This document shows positions 11,925 through 23,735 of a stretch of 46,315 nt of DNA, piece after piece. Source of the stretch: Helochares maculicollis. Taxonomy: Eukaryota; Arthropoda; Insecta; Coleoptera; Hydrophilidae. The notes under the pieces were generated by a model that did no database searches, was not told the origin of the DNA, and was given only the letters and a program-made list of their open reading frames with translations. The stretch lies in assembly GCA_033557835.1 (NCBI GenBank), contig JAWQRO010000253.1:1-46315 (forward strand). Direction: 5' to 3'. The position numbers and the translations under genes were made by a program. Position 1 is the first letter of the stretch. Every line of letters begins with the position of its first letter.

Positions 11925-12160
11925 GATATTCCACTTTAATGCTGCGTTTCCTGCATCATAAAGCCGTTTTTAATTTTGTTCTTCATTCTTGCATTGGCGG
12001 TAACCCCCTGAGGGTCTCAAGTGCATTGCCACAGAGCAGAAGCTAAGTACTTCCGCATATTTCGAATGTCATGTAGTGCTGCAGTTGGCTACTTATTGGA
12101 ATTTTTGGTGGCATATTACATCGCGCATTTACGGCATAACTATATTATGCGGCTTTACAG
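11925..12160. promoter_or_regulatory. Candidate conserved non-coding element
   Basis: Two blocks are less AT-biased than their flanks. The first has TAATGCTGCGTTTCC and CATAAAGCCGTTTTTAATT. The second, at about 12100-12160, has GGCATATTACATCGCGCA, TTTACGGCATAAC and TTATGCGGC. TTTAC/CATAAA words could suit Abd-B or Cdx-type proteins. No coding signal is present. The call rests on texture alone. Confidence 0.28.
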
Positions 12161-14779
12161 CTTTTTAATATTTAAAATAATCAAATTTTTTCATTAAGAT
12201 TTTTAATTGGGTTTTCGGCAAGACTTTAATTTTACACCAATTTAGATTAGAGGCCTTAGAGACTAAGTAATAGTGTAGAAAATATGTCATCATTCTTAAT
12301 TCTACCAGAAATGGCAGCTGCCTGAGATTCTATAGACAAATCGGAAACTGCGGTGTTGAACGACTTCAGCCGTTGTTCAATGAGTACATACTCCGAATAA
12401 AATCCATATTAATCACATAAATAAGTCTGCGTCTGGATTATCCTTCATAGCGATAAGATAGCTTTCTAAGTGGTCTAAGGGTGGTTTTTTGTTAGGGCTG
12501 GGTATCAAGGGGAGTTTCACGATTGAAGCCACGAAACGAAGGGTGATGGATAACTGCAGGATCTCTGATAACAACTTATATACGCTGTACTTTAGATACG
12601 GGATATAAAATTCCAATTTTATTGCAGCCCCCCTGCTGCCACCAGAGCTGCGACTCAGCCATCTTGATCCTGCGTTTTATATTCGTTAAATCAGGCGAAT
12701 TAGGCGGATTTTCTTATCGTCCAATCTGAACGGATTTCCCATTTTTTAATCAGTGTGTTTTTTGACTCACCGTTCCATATTTTTAATCATGGTTCCTGTG
12801 CTTTTAAACATCGCTCCGGCATCGTCTCATCACCAATTCTTTTGGTATTTTAATTCTCAGCGTTTCTTTTTTTGCATCCTTAAGGTACCCCAACGAAATG
12901 ACTTAATATTTATTTAAAAAGTGCATAGCATGACGTAAATTCTAAGAAAATATAATATAAAAGATCAACAAATTTTATCGTGTAGTCACGCTCATACAGG
13001 AGATAAACATTGTCTAAAGATGAATCACGCAAAAGGAGCGTAGATTCCCTGCATGGAGGTTATTCGACGTATATCCTCGCACATGAGTTGCTAGCAATTT
13101 AGCAACACGTCAAACCACGAAAAGCTGTAAAGGAAATGCCAGAAATTTAATTTTTTACCTGAACGAACACCACGGTCCTTGATGGATATCTCTGTAAGAG
13201 GAGAAGCTCGCGCGATTTTAAACACGGCAAAATGCGCCTAAACAAACAATCGTCTGGGGACCCGGTCTGGGACATTAATTTCATTATTTTGCACCTTTTG
13301 TTTTTGTTGCTCCGACCACTTCCAGAATGTATAATTAAAGGTCGACGAGAAAAAAACCGCTTAGTGGAAGGTGGGCGACCCTTGCTTGGCTGCTTACTGC
13401 TGGATACGCGAGGATTTACATACATATCTACACGAGTACCAGTATAAAGGTTTCTTAAGTCAATATTTGATTTAGTGGTTACCGATGGTAGGTGTATGTT
13501 TTCTATTTCTCGCGACTTTCGGCCTTCGAGTTAAAAAAATTAGTAGCAATGATTCTGTACGCTGTGTAGAGTTACTAACAGTTTGTTGTTATGCAAGATT
13601 TGTATCAATTAGCAATGCGTTACTAATTTTATATGTTTCATTACGAAATATATATTTATTGGCAATTAGGATGTACTACATTTTCGCGGTTATTTGAAGA
13701 AAAAGTTGTATCGTTCACCTTATCAGCTTTTGCTACCATCACTCATCATGTGTATTTAAGATAAATATATTACAAGGTTTATCAAAATTTGTATTTATAA
13801 CGTCTGTATTTATAAAAACGCAAGGCGATTCTGCAAGCCAGATGACGACTATCAAGAGTCGGTCCTCATCAGCGACTTCCTTCCGAAATGTAAATATTTG
13901 CCGCATGAACCAATCCCGGAGCTCGTAAATCCCAGAGAACTTTTTAAATGTAATTTAGTGTAGCAGAGCAGACGAACCAGTAGAGCACAGTAGAACACAG
14001 CAAGAAACTGGTGCAGAAGACCGCGAATCTTATTGCGGGTTGGCAAGCGAAACAAACATGGTAAGAACAAAAACTCCGGTTGAAATTCGTGATATGCATT
14101 CCGCAATAACAGCAAAAACTTAATTTAGAAGGGATGCACCTTGAGATACTGCACCGCATTCGGGTTAGTAAAACAGTTCTCGTTGTTCCCTGCATTTCTG
14201 AGTAAATGTCTGTAATTATGCCGCAAATCTTTCGGAAATATCTACATCCTGATTTTGTGTTGTTCTTGCAGTAGCTCCAAAGAAAAACCTAATTGCGCGG
14301 CTGAATAGGTAGCTCCAGGAACATCAAATATGTTGTTTGCGGAAATTAAAACTTTTCTGCTGGCGGTAGTTTTTTCTCTACAAGCGTTCATTTTCCTTGT
14401 AAGCATTCATTTTCCTAGTGGCTCATTTTTCAGTTGCTCTTGAGAATTTGCTTAGACATTTTAATCTTATTTTGTTGGATTTTTTACTTGGCTACCTTTT
14501 TATGAAAATGACTGCTATGTCTACAGAAGTATTACCAATGTTTCTGCCAAAATGCTCAGCGGAAAGTCTTAGTCGGCCATACGTTATGAAATGGAGCAAT
14601 AAATAATTTAAAAAAAGGAGACTGTAAATGTTGCATATGAATGGCTTCGAGTTTCATATGAAATTTCTATACGCCTGACCGCAGCTGTACTTCAAATCCC
14701 AATGAATGGTTGCGGATTTCGAACAAATATTCAATATCATATGCCAACCCCTCAAAAGAAATGCATGTGTATGAATTGC
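12161..14779. other. No gene seen; mixed sequence
   Basis: The segment at 12620-12720 and that at 13150-13440 are less AT-rich, and the latter has open frames on both strands at once. That double openness is typical of chance or of structured non-coding DNA. A pyrimidine tract ending in CAG at about 14256-14271 resembles a splice acceptor, but only short frames follow. 13800-14200 is also GC-richer without a recognisable product. No gene is called. Confidence 0.5.
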
Positions 14780-15060
14780 GAGCGCTTCACCCTCATTAAA
14801 ACCCGCGCGCGAAATCGATTTGCACTTTCATCTTCAAAGTGAAACGCGTCAAAAATTGCCGCTGCACCAGGGGGATTGTTGATGATGAGGATACATCCAG
14901 CATCCCTAGCTCCGCATTTCCCTTTAGCTGCACAGCGGGCTCGCGGCAATAAATATTTAACGAAATAGATCGAGACAGTTACGGTCAAAATAATTATGTT
15001 TGCGAGCGAGTTTTGTAATGAGTGGCAGAGGATAGGAAGAGTATTAATGGAATTCATTCG
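14780..15060. promoter_or_regulatory. Candidate regulatory or decayed element block
   Basis: This is a CG-containing block with CCCGCGCGCGAAATCGATT, AAGTGAAACGCGTCAAAA, and CAATAAATATTTAACGAAA. A 101-codon minus-strand frame crosses it, but the product has no motif I know. Non-coding regulatory sequence seems likelier than a gene, though a transposon remnant remains possible. Confidence 0.28.
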
Positions 15061-15717
15061 GAGAGGATGGAGTTGAAAGACACTCTAGTTGGTCATGTTT
15101 GGTTTTTGGTACTCATAATACAATGTAAATGATTTTATACGCTCTTGAATAAGTAACGTAATAAAAAATAATATTTTTCTTGTTCTACATTTACTATTAT
15201 AGCAAAATCGTTGATTCATATTTGAGACATGTAGAACTATCGAAGAGAAATTTTGTTTTCTTGCGTTTGTGCTATAGTAAAATCAACAATACAAATTAGT
15301 TTTAAGTGTAAAATGATTTACAATCGTTAAATATTAGAAACTACTTAAAAATATGTTTGATATGTGAATAAATTTCTGCCTCTTTTTATCCAATAAATTT
15401 TTCATTTATTCGCTTGCACCTGGCTAGATAAACAATTTTTATCGAATAACCTCTGTATATTCGAATTACCAGTTTGGTTTGATGGCTCAAAGTGTAAGCA
15501 AATTATGCTGTTATTTGAAACATGGTGAGGTTTGTACCAACAAAACCCCAAAGACGTTTGACTGTAAAGATTTGGAGCGGTTACTGTTTGAAAATCTACG
15601 TTGGGCACGAGAAGGAATGGGAGTATTATTGACAATTGATAGTTTTTAATCGTTTGAAAATATAACAAATGTTCCAAAAGCAAGGAAAGCGAATACGACG
15701 TCGTTTGAAGAAAATTT
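15061..15717. other. No gene seen; possible 5' part of mariner relic C
   Basis: By position this could contain the lost amino-terminal half and 5' repeat of the mariner relic that starts at 15718. Translations in all forward frames showed no clear match, so the boundary of the element is unknown. Confidence 0.5.
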
Positions 15718-16279
15718 GTCGAACGACATCTGCAAACAACCGCTTAACAATGGCGAAAAAGGAAAGAGTTTCTGCAGCGTATCTTAATTGGTGGTGAAAA
15801 GTAGATACTCTACGACAATTCAAACCGACAAAAATTGCATAATGAATAATTGCCTGTAGTAAGGTGTCAGCAAAGCCGAACATTCACGGTACCAAGCTTA
15901 TATTTTGCATTTGAACTAGCATAGTGCCGTCTATTACGAGCTGCTTCAACCTGAAAAAAACCATTACATGAGATTGTTAAAAACTACACTTGATGCGTTT
16001 GAGTCGATTCCTGAGTCAAAAGCGATTGCAAGAGATCCTACAAAATAATTTGTCAGCTCGTTATGCCTCACCCGTCGTATTCACCATATATCGCTTCTCC
16101 AGGCTAACATTTGTTGCGATCAATAAATAACTTACGGCCTAACTAATCAGCGCTTCTGTCCCTATGATATCATAAAAAGTCGATAATTGTTTTCCCTAAT
16201 ATGACATTGTTTTCACTGAGGAATGCAAATGTTGTATGAACGATGAAAGAAAGTTGTGGCTGGAGATGGACTATATTTC
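15718..16279 (+). pseudogene. Mariner transposase relic C
   Basis: Carboxy-terminal two-thirds of a mariner transposase, spread over several frames. The order is VERHLQ, then KEFLQRILIGGEK at 15763-15801 (family: FLHRIVTGDEK). Next is ILYDNSNRQK, then VSAKPNIHGTK at 15864-15896 (STAKPNIHGTK), then HSAVYYELLQP at 15920-15952. VMPHPSYSPYIAS follows at 16060-16098 and HLLRS at 16108-16122 (YSPDIAPSDYHLFRS). The final motif is MLYER-KKVVAGDGLYF at 16229-16279 (LPERWEKVVASDGQYF). At least three frameshifts and several stops are present. The first catalytic Asp reads Gly (GGEK, 15793-15795) and the third also reads Gly. The segment with the second Asp is shortened and unrecognisable. It is inactive and old, and terminal repeats were not found. 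It is close in wording to relic B but on the opposite strand, so it is a separate insertion. Confidence 0.83.
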
Positions 16280-17944
16280 GTTTATATTCAGTTTTCGTTG
16301 TAGAAACGTAAATGTTAAAAAACTGATTGTAATGTTGGTTTCAGAACATACGATATGAATTAAAATAAGGGTAAATCAACTTGTAGTTTTGGGCTCTATG
16401 TACATTTATATATATTGAAATGCTGAGTGGGGATTTTTTGTATCCAGTCAGTTGACTAAAGTGAATCGACTTAGACGAACAGACTAAAATTAGATTACAA
16501 TTAGTCGCCAACCATACGTAGATTAGGATGAAGATGGAAAATGAAACAAGCTTAGTATGATTAAAAAACCAACATAGCAAATTGTAGTAAAATTGAAATC
16601 AAGAGAGAGAGATGAACAACCACAAGCAAAGTAGAATGGGTGGAACACTGTGCAAGATAGCAGGAAGACATGAATGTACATACTCTGTAACGGCGTGGAA
16701 AGCGTCAGGGGGTGGAATTGCATCGAAAGCGAATAGAACTAGAAGTAATGTAGATTGTGCGTAGATTGGGGTTGGAGACCCTTCGATGGGGGTTGATAGT
16801 TAGCGCAGGGTGCAGATGGTTATCAAGGCCTCTGCGTGCGTCCAGGAAATGACTCCATATTTTATCCGTAATCGCGTACCAAACTGTAAATATCCTTGAA
16901 TATGTAAACAGTGTTTTATATGTTCTAATGCACCAAAGGGAATAAGACTGTTTAATTTTGTATTCGAATCGGTAGCAGATACATCGCTGCGCACAGGGTA
17001 AATTATACTTTTAGTAGGGGTGGATTCGTTTTTGATTACATAATCATACCGTACGAAACAGCCCCCTAAGCGCGTAAAGACGCTGGCAGGGATATATACG
17101 GATATAGAGATCCTAAACTGCTTTATTGTAAGGTTTTTGATTGTGGGAAAACTCCACATTTATGGTCTCCTGAGGGGGAAGTTTCAAATCATTTCACAAT
17201 TTTGCTCAGCTGCTGCAAATGGATCAACACTTATGGCAAAATATTATAACACTTTAGTTACCCTTAGCGAAAACTAAATAAGCTTAGGCATTTTTATATA
17301 TTAAGAAGCCTTATCTAAGGTTTGCAATTGTTTAGGGCGTTTAGGAGTCTAGAAGGAACTTCAATTAATCAAGAGGGGGATAGCAAAACATGTGAACAAC
17401 AACCATTGGAAATGTAGATTTTGCAGATAAGATTTATTTTTATATCATTTTAACAATTATCCCCTAAGAACGCCTCTGTTTGTAGGTTATTCCACCATAT
17501 AAAAGCAGTTTTCCGGGGTCGTCGCTGCTGATGGTTTACTGCCGCTTAATCTAAAATAAAAGCGTCTTTTGGTCGTAAACATGGCTATAATAATGAAACA
17601 GAGTTCCTTGTGTAGTAAGGTGAACGGGGGACGTGGGGTACATTTGAAGGGTGCGAGGAATCGTAAAACGTATATTTGCAGAGTATATAATTTTTTAGCT
17701 ACGCGTTTCACAGGAGCCTTTGATAAGGAAGAGTTATCCGAATTTTACGCTCAGTAATAAATATTTCGTTCCTTGGATGATACAAGGAGATATATTATTT
17801 CCGGCTCTTTTCAAGAATCGAATCTTCTTCTGAGGCAAGGCAAGTTTTTCCTTGAGATAGGACCTGGTGATATATGAGATTATTTTTATCACACTGTACT
17901 GTAAAATTGGAACACCTATTTCGACCCTGATATACTACTGCTGC
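16280..17944. other. No gene seen
   Basis: The 3' end of mariner relic C may extend a little past 16280. A 119-codon minus-strand frame (16800-17159) and shorter frames at 17487-17757 are open, but their products show no domain, membrane pattern or family wording I recognise. Overlapping open frames on opposite strands argue against coding. Confidence 0.52.
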
Positions 17945-18056
17945 CGGTTGGGGATGCGTAAGCCACGGGAGCAGTTTTATGATGGCTTGTCCGAACGGAG
18001 AGATTTGTGTGTTTCCTCCCTTTTACGATGCTTGATTTTAAAAGCATCCCCAACCG
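17945..18056. repeat. 13-bp perfect inverted repeat, 112-bp span
   Basis: CGGTTGGGGATGC at 17945-17957 is exactly complemented by GCATCCCCAACCG at 18044-18056, leaving an 86-base interior. The arms are GC-rich within AT-rich DNA, which makes chance less likely than for AT palindromes. It could be the ends of a very small MITE-like element or a stem-loop. No clear flanking target duplication was seen. The arms fall inside a 124-codon open frame (17867-18241) that I do not recognise. Confidence 0.6.
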
Positions 18057-19581
18057 CACCGTTTATATATATTTTTGAATTTTTACCGACAGTTTTACAT
18101 TCAATCACCATTTTTCATTTTTACATTTTAAATTATATTCGGGAATCAAGAGATGAATTAGCGATCGCTCCGCGTTCGTGGACTATAAAAATCGGTACGG
18201 AAATAAAAGGAAATTGCGTCTCTTTGGGAGTATCGGAGTAAAGTTTCGAATTCTTCCCGTCCATTCATTATAAAATGTCACTTCCTGCGTGTAATGTGAT
18301 TTTTATTGTTTATTTTCATCGACGTTACAATTGTAGCACCATTAAGTAATTCATTGATGAAAAATGTGTCTGTCACGTGCCACGGCTTTAGTCCTGGGTA
18401 TTTGACAGCCAATTAGCATAATTTATACATTAGCTAGTTGAATAACCCTTCACAGGGGTCATCCGCGCGAAGTTCCTGTTTTGGAGCGAAACTCTAGGTC
18501 CTACTCAATGCGCTGCTTTTCCATTAAATAATGAAAATATAGAGCAGGTATTATGAGTTCGCACGATAAGAAAATGGTTTCACTGAGGTGCAAAAGAGTA
18601 TTCAAAGCGTGAAAGAAATAAACGGAGCTTAGGTAGAGCATAACGCACTAAAAGCACAAATGGAGCATAAAGTGTAGAGGGTCAAATGGAGCCAAAAGAA
18701 TTGAAAAAGAGTAAAAGGGAAAAGGGTCAGAAATGGGGCACAAAATTAATTGATGGGATTTATTAGAAATGGTATGAAGTGGTAACACACTGAGTTTGGG
18801 CTGAGATGGAAAGAATGAAGGGGTACAAGAGCATAGGAGGATTAAATGAAAGTAAGATGTATAAAATTATTGAAGGAAACAAAGGGGTAAAGACGAAGCC
18901 GACGATACGACGAGAGGAGCCAACAAGGAGGACTCTTGAAGGAAAATTTACTCATGTCGAAGCCCATATTTACTATGGCACTTGAAAGATGCTGTAAATT
19001 GGAATCACTTTAAACAATATTTTATCCACTTGTAGTTCCCGGAGTCTTGACCTATTTCTCTCCAGCATTACAGTTTGGATTACACCGCTCCCAAAGCAGC
19101 AGTTCTAAAACAACCTCTCAGGGAAAATTCAGCCCGTAATCTTGATACATTTTCGAGCCATGAATTGCCTCCATCTATTTCAATGTTAGATAAATGGGAG
19201 AGGGCCACTAAAAAAGTTATACTTCGTAGATGTATAGCCTGCTAAGTAAAGCGCCATGGGAAAAATTTTAGCTTGAATAAAACTTTCATAGTACTGCTTG
19301 CGAAAAGCATAAATATTTGTTCTTTGAAATCGGTCTCATGTCTTTATTTTGATATCTCTAACATCTGGATTTTTGGTAGGCGTCAAGTTTGACATATTTA
19401 AATTTTTCCCTTGAATGGAAATTAGTGTTTCTGAAGCCTGCGAACAGCGGAAGGGAAATGCAGCATTCCATTCGACTGAAAAGGTAGTGCGATGATTGCA
19501 AAATAAATTATTCCTTCAGCTTCGCATTATTCATGCAATCTGAACAACTATAATTGAAGTGAAAGGCAAAACGTAAATTAA
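18057..19581. other. No gene; possible element at 18360-18440 and purine-rich tract
   Basis: 18360-18440 contains GTCACGTGCCACGGC (with an E-box CACGTG) and CAATTAGCATAATTTATAC, a regulatory-looking mix. 18590-18900 is strongly purine-rich on the plus strand with loose recurrence of words like AATGGAGC.AAA. It could be decayed minisatellite or A-rich retrotransposon sequence, but no motif confirms either. The rest shows nothing. Confidence 0.45.
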
Positions 19582-19845
19582 TATAAAACCAATAAAAGAG
19601 ATCATCGGCAAAGAATAAAGTCTGCTGATGAGGCGATATATCAAGCCTCATTCTCTTTAGTTCTCAGAGAAGCGCAGTGCGTTCTTGATAATAATGCTGG
19701 TGATCCAAGTGATCGTGATGCTTATTCCAATGAAGATGATTTCAATTGCGATTATGTCTATGGAGCCCGTAGAAGTATATGCCAATCTTGGTGCTGTCGA
19801 TGTATCAAGAAAATACCGTCCGATGTTGTAGCGTCGTTACATTGA
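19582..19845 (+). other. Open frame without start codon, unrecognised
   Basis: The frame is open for 87 codons from after a stop at 19579-19581 to TGA at 19843-19845. It has no in-frame ATG near its beginning. The product has a mixed, protein-like composition: an acidic stretch (NNAGDPSDRDAYSNEDDFNC) followed by a Cys-rich basic part (CQSWCCRCIKK). After the stop, the same frame continues with basic residues. I cannot assign it to a family. A decayed transposase amino terminus (acidic, then basic) is one possibility, a chance frame is the other. No splice sites were convincing. Confidence 0.25.
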
Positions 19846-21984
19846 AGAAGTAGTAGAGGTGGTAGTACTATACTTTGCGCTGCATCTGTTCAACTGAAAA
19901 AAACGCGAAGAACGCTTTGACATAACAATAAGTCCACAAGATGGATTGCAGCCTTCATTAACCATGACAATCATACGTGTATGAATTTCTACAGCGAGCC
20001 GCTATGTAAGAGGCTATGTAAGACGTAATTACTTAATTGAAATGCTAATCCATGGGGATTTTCTCATAAAGAAGAACAAGTTACTTTATTTTAAACAATG
20101 AGAATTTAGTGAGCATCCGATTGTAGTTATTTTAATTTCGTGTAGAATAAATGTCTAAATATTTTCTGCCTATAGAATGCTATATACTGCGATATAAAAG
20201 GTATAAAATTAACGCTATTTTTGGTATAGGTAACTTCGCATCGAGAACTGCCGATAGAGGAAGTCTGCAACTTTCATTTTGGGATCGATATCGAACAAAT
20301 GTTTGCTATTGAATGTAATCGTTTTAAAAGTAAAGCTATATTGTTAAGGAACTCAAGTGGGCAAGAGCTTGAAGAGCTTGATAATTGAAGAGGTGAATCT
20401 TATGAGCTGTAGGTTTTACAAATGCAGTTAATTAAGCCAAAAGTGTGCAGTTTTGGTTACATAAGAGGCTTGTAGTTGACAGAAGAGATAGTTAAATATG
20501 ACTAAATTATATATATTTCATATAGCAAATTAGATGAACACTTCTACTTCACGAACTTAGTAATCGTATTAGCCAATTCCAGGCTTCAAAGAAAATCAAT
20601 AAACCAAAGATAATTATTACTTTTGCATTGGTTCAAACTTAATCGCAGCCCAAGGTGACTTCAACCATCTCCCTCTGACCTGGTCTCGAAATCTGTAATG
20701 CACCTGTAAGATCTCACGGCAATCGGTAACATAATAATAATTAGCACGAACCCAGCCGACACGCAAGTTTTGCTGTTGACTTTCTACTAGCCAAGTAAGT
20801 TCTTAGGGCACGAGGCGAGGAAAAATTGCCCATAATTACATGTTTACTTTACTTTTGTTCCCAATTTGCAACCGCACTTATATTCCACTTCGCCCTTACG
20901 CAAAGTCGCTGGTGGTCCAGTTAAACTTAACACTCTATTTGCGGTCGCTTATTACATCCAACACTTATTATCATAATCTAAATCTAGTAGCATGAGCATA
21001 GTGTAGTAATAGAGAGTATAGTAGTAGTAGTATAGTAACAAAGACAACTTATCATAGTGTCTACGTAGCAGCAAGTCATTATGCAATGACTTCTGGAGAT
21101 TCATTGCTTATTGTCTGTCTAGGCTTCAATTCTGGCCAGCCTCCACTTCTAGCCAATTCAGTATATGCTGGTTGTACTTTAGACTTACCTTCTTTGATTA
21201 ATCCTCTTTATCAGCCCGTTAAAAATTTTTATCGCACACAGTTGAGTATTCACAGGTTCAAAAATCGTAGCAGTATTTACACTCGCTCCCAAATTCCAAC
21301 TAATTAAGGTGTCACAGTGCTGGCGAAATGGTTTCGATTTACGACTATTGAATATCGTAAATTTCTTTCATGACATGTACTAATCAATCATATTTGATTT
21401 TCTTCTCTATATGCATTCATACTTGTTCTAACAAAATTCAATTATCTATTTTATATTATTTGCACCCCAAGTTCATAAAAAGATCGCATGTTTTGCAATT
21501 TGCCTCAACCATGAAGGGAAATGATACGGAGGGACTTTCAATGGATGAGGGAATGAGAAATAGGAAGGCCCAGAAGGATCTGAGTATATTTGAAAGGAGC
21601 AAGAAAACGAGAAGAGGTCCCGCCTAAACCTCACAAGAGCGACGACAAGTGAAAATAGAGATTGTTAAACATAGTGAAGGGAATGAGTTTTGAAAATAAA
21701 GAGTGGCTTTAGCAAATTATAATAGAGCAGAGAAACTTAAATGAAGGGATACTGAAAATTTAAAACAAAAATCTAACTAGGGAACAAAGCAGTAAGGCAG
21801 GAAACTCAAGTAAATTAGGAGCAGTGTTGAAGATATCACACGAAGTTGAAAGAAGAGGAATACTGTGATATGTGGAATAGTATAAGATCGAGAAGTACTT
21901 TATAGTCTCGACTAAAAAATTGTTACTATATTATGTAACTAATTGGATGATAGTGAAATAAAGACTAGGACGGAAATGAACGTT
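19846..21984. other. No gene seen
   Basis: Mostly AT-rich. A low-complexity AGTAGT/TAGTA stretch lies at 21001-21050. From about 21500 the plus strand becomes purine-rich, which may be the decayed 5' part of the retrotransposon fragment that begins at 21985, but no protein motif is visible before that point. Confidence 0.5.
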
Positions 21985-22224
21985 AGATATAGAGTAGATG
22001 CAGTAGCAATTCAAAACATGCGATGGAATGGATAAGGTACTTTCCTTTACTCAGGAGGAGATGAAACATCTTAAGATGGGATAGGATTCATTATCGTGAA
22101 AGAGACGAGAAATAAAATCATGGAGTTTATAGCAATAAATGACCAATTGGCATATATGAGAATTGGAGATAGTCTCTGTAACATATTAATAATGAAGTTG
22201 TAAGAAGAAACAAAGGGACCTGAT
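21985..22224 (+). pseudogene. Non-LTR retrotransposon endonuclease fragment
   Basis: One forward frame with three internal stops reads RYRVDAVAIQNMRWNG, then LYSGGDE, then DGIGFIIVKETRNKIMEF, then IAINDQLAYMRIGDSLCNIL, then EETKGPD. This follows the amino-terminal half of the apurinic-type endonuclease encoded by many insect non-LTR elements (family wording: YRLDVVAIQEMRW.G, LYSGG, GVGFIV, F.PISER.C.MRIKG). That enzyme nicks target DNA to prime reverse transcription. The catalytic Glu expected in the QE.RW motif reads Asn here. The rest of the endonuclease, the reverse transcriptase and the tail are not visible downstream. The fragment is of the same broad type as the relic at 36.8-40.0 kb but covers a different part of the protein, so it is a second dead copy or a relocated piece. 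Clade not assigned. Confidence 0.75.
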
Positions 22225-23553
22225 CCACCCCAAATACAGAAAAACTGGATGTAGAGAGGATGTAGTTTTAAATAATATAAAATACCTTAAAAAAGTCATT
22301 TTAGATATATTTATTCTTCCACAAAACATTCATTTTGACTTCTTATGGGCAACATGGGTATAAACTAAATTTCAGCATTTCAGTGTCAATAGACAATGAG
22401 CGGCAATGTTCCTCCTTAGGCACGTGGATGTCCATTTTGTTCAAGTATGTTAAGCATGGCGCAATTGTATATATCTCATCTGGTGATTGTGGCGTCTATG
22501 AGAGCACGTCTTGAAAACATGTGTTAATGGAAATAGGTGCAACCTAGCCGCGGTAGCACATGGACAAACTTGATTCTACGCGTTTGAAATTAAACAGAGC
22601 CGTTTCCTCTTTGGTTAAGTCGAGCATGACTCCTCCAATTACTAAGCTACTGCCAGTCGGTAATTCACTGTAACGCGGTGTATACGACGGCCTTTACATA
22701 GTGGCTAAGTGATTCGTACTACTCATTCTTCCGTTCTATTTCAAGAGTTTAAAGAATTACTTATAATCCAATTTAAAAAAATGTCGGTGTGGGTATTCGG
22801 CGCCGCGTTGGCAAAACCGCAATACTTCGTTAATTAGAATGTAAAACTTGCACCTCAGAGATTTGATCAGGACTTTTTGTTGCACGTAACGCTTGTGCAC
22901 CTCCCAAGAGCAACGACCCTCGCCCCTTTGCATCGTACTGAACTTTAGATAGTATGGTAGGTATATATATTAAGAGTTACAAACAGATTCAAAAATCAAA
23001 CCAACATGAAAATTTAGAAGAAGAAATATTTATATCAGCCCCCATAAGTCACATCGGTAATAACACTCCAAGTCAAACAATGCGTAAAAGAAGGGCAAGT
23101 TATAGAAGCGAAAGGACAAAACTCAAAATATGCTTTAATATACAGATGATACACCAGACACAACATATCGTATGTCCAATCGATATTACGCTACCATAAA
23201 GTATATTTAGTAAACAGAAGAGTCGGCGAAACGAAGACGGGGTCGTTTATAAAATAAAATATGGCCTTGAATATAACTTGAAAGAAACTGAGCTACATTA
23301 AAATTAATCTGAAAAAATAGCTCGGGCTCGACTGAATCCATTGTTGTCGAATATCCCTCGCAAACAATTGAAAAGTCCCCCTCGACAGCCTACTAAAAAT
23401 ACTCTTGATTAAGATCAAGGCTTCCATGCGCGCAATTGAAACAAAAAAAGAATAGAAAAACGAACAAAAACGGTTTGGAGACGGGACGGGGTGCTAAAAG
23501 CTGGATAAGTGGAGACCATAGAGGCCTGAAACAGGAAGGACCTGCCCTTTCTT
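22225..23553. other. No gene seen
   Basis: 22380-22940 is less AT-rich and of unknown nature; it has CG-containing words but no recognisable product. 22950-23550 has only short frames. No RNA gene or ordered repeat was found. Confidence 0.5.
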
Positions 23554-23735
23554 TCAATTCGTTCCTTTGAATGAGATTTCTTCCTTCGAATGCGATTCAT
23601 TCGTACGAACGTTATGGTACTTCATCGTTCATATTCGACTCTTTCGTTCGAAAATGATTCGTCCGTTCGAACGTATCTTGTCTATTCGAATGCAATTCCT
23701 GCAGTGAAATGTGATTTCGTTCAAACGCGACCGAA
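23554..23735. repeat. Degenerate ~20-bp minisatellite (TTCGAA core)
   Basis: Variants of (C)GTTCGAA(T/C)G..ATT recur: TTCGAATGCGATT near 23585, GTACGAACG near 23603, TTCATATTCGA near 23627, GTTCGAAAATG near 23646, GTTCGAACG near 23665, ATTCGAATGC near 23685 and GTTCAAACG near 23719. Successive spacings are close to 20 bases, apart from one larger gap. The copies are diverged. Open frames that cross it on both strands are a by-product of the regular repeat. Confidence 0.7.

Noticed and set aside
14245..14271. Pyrimidine tract plus CAG resembling a splice acceptor
   Set aside because: The following frames stop within 14 codons and no exon or donor partner is evident.
16800..17159. 119-codon minus-strand frame
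   Set aside because: Product not recognisable and no supporting gene context, splice sites or codon pattern.
17867..18241. 124-codon forward frame
   Set aside because: It spans the 13-bp inverted repeat and has AT-driven hydrophobic stretches; no homology visible.
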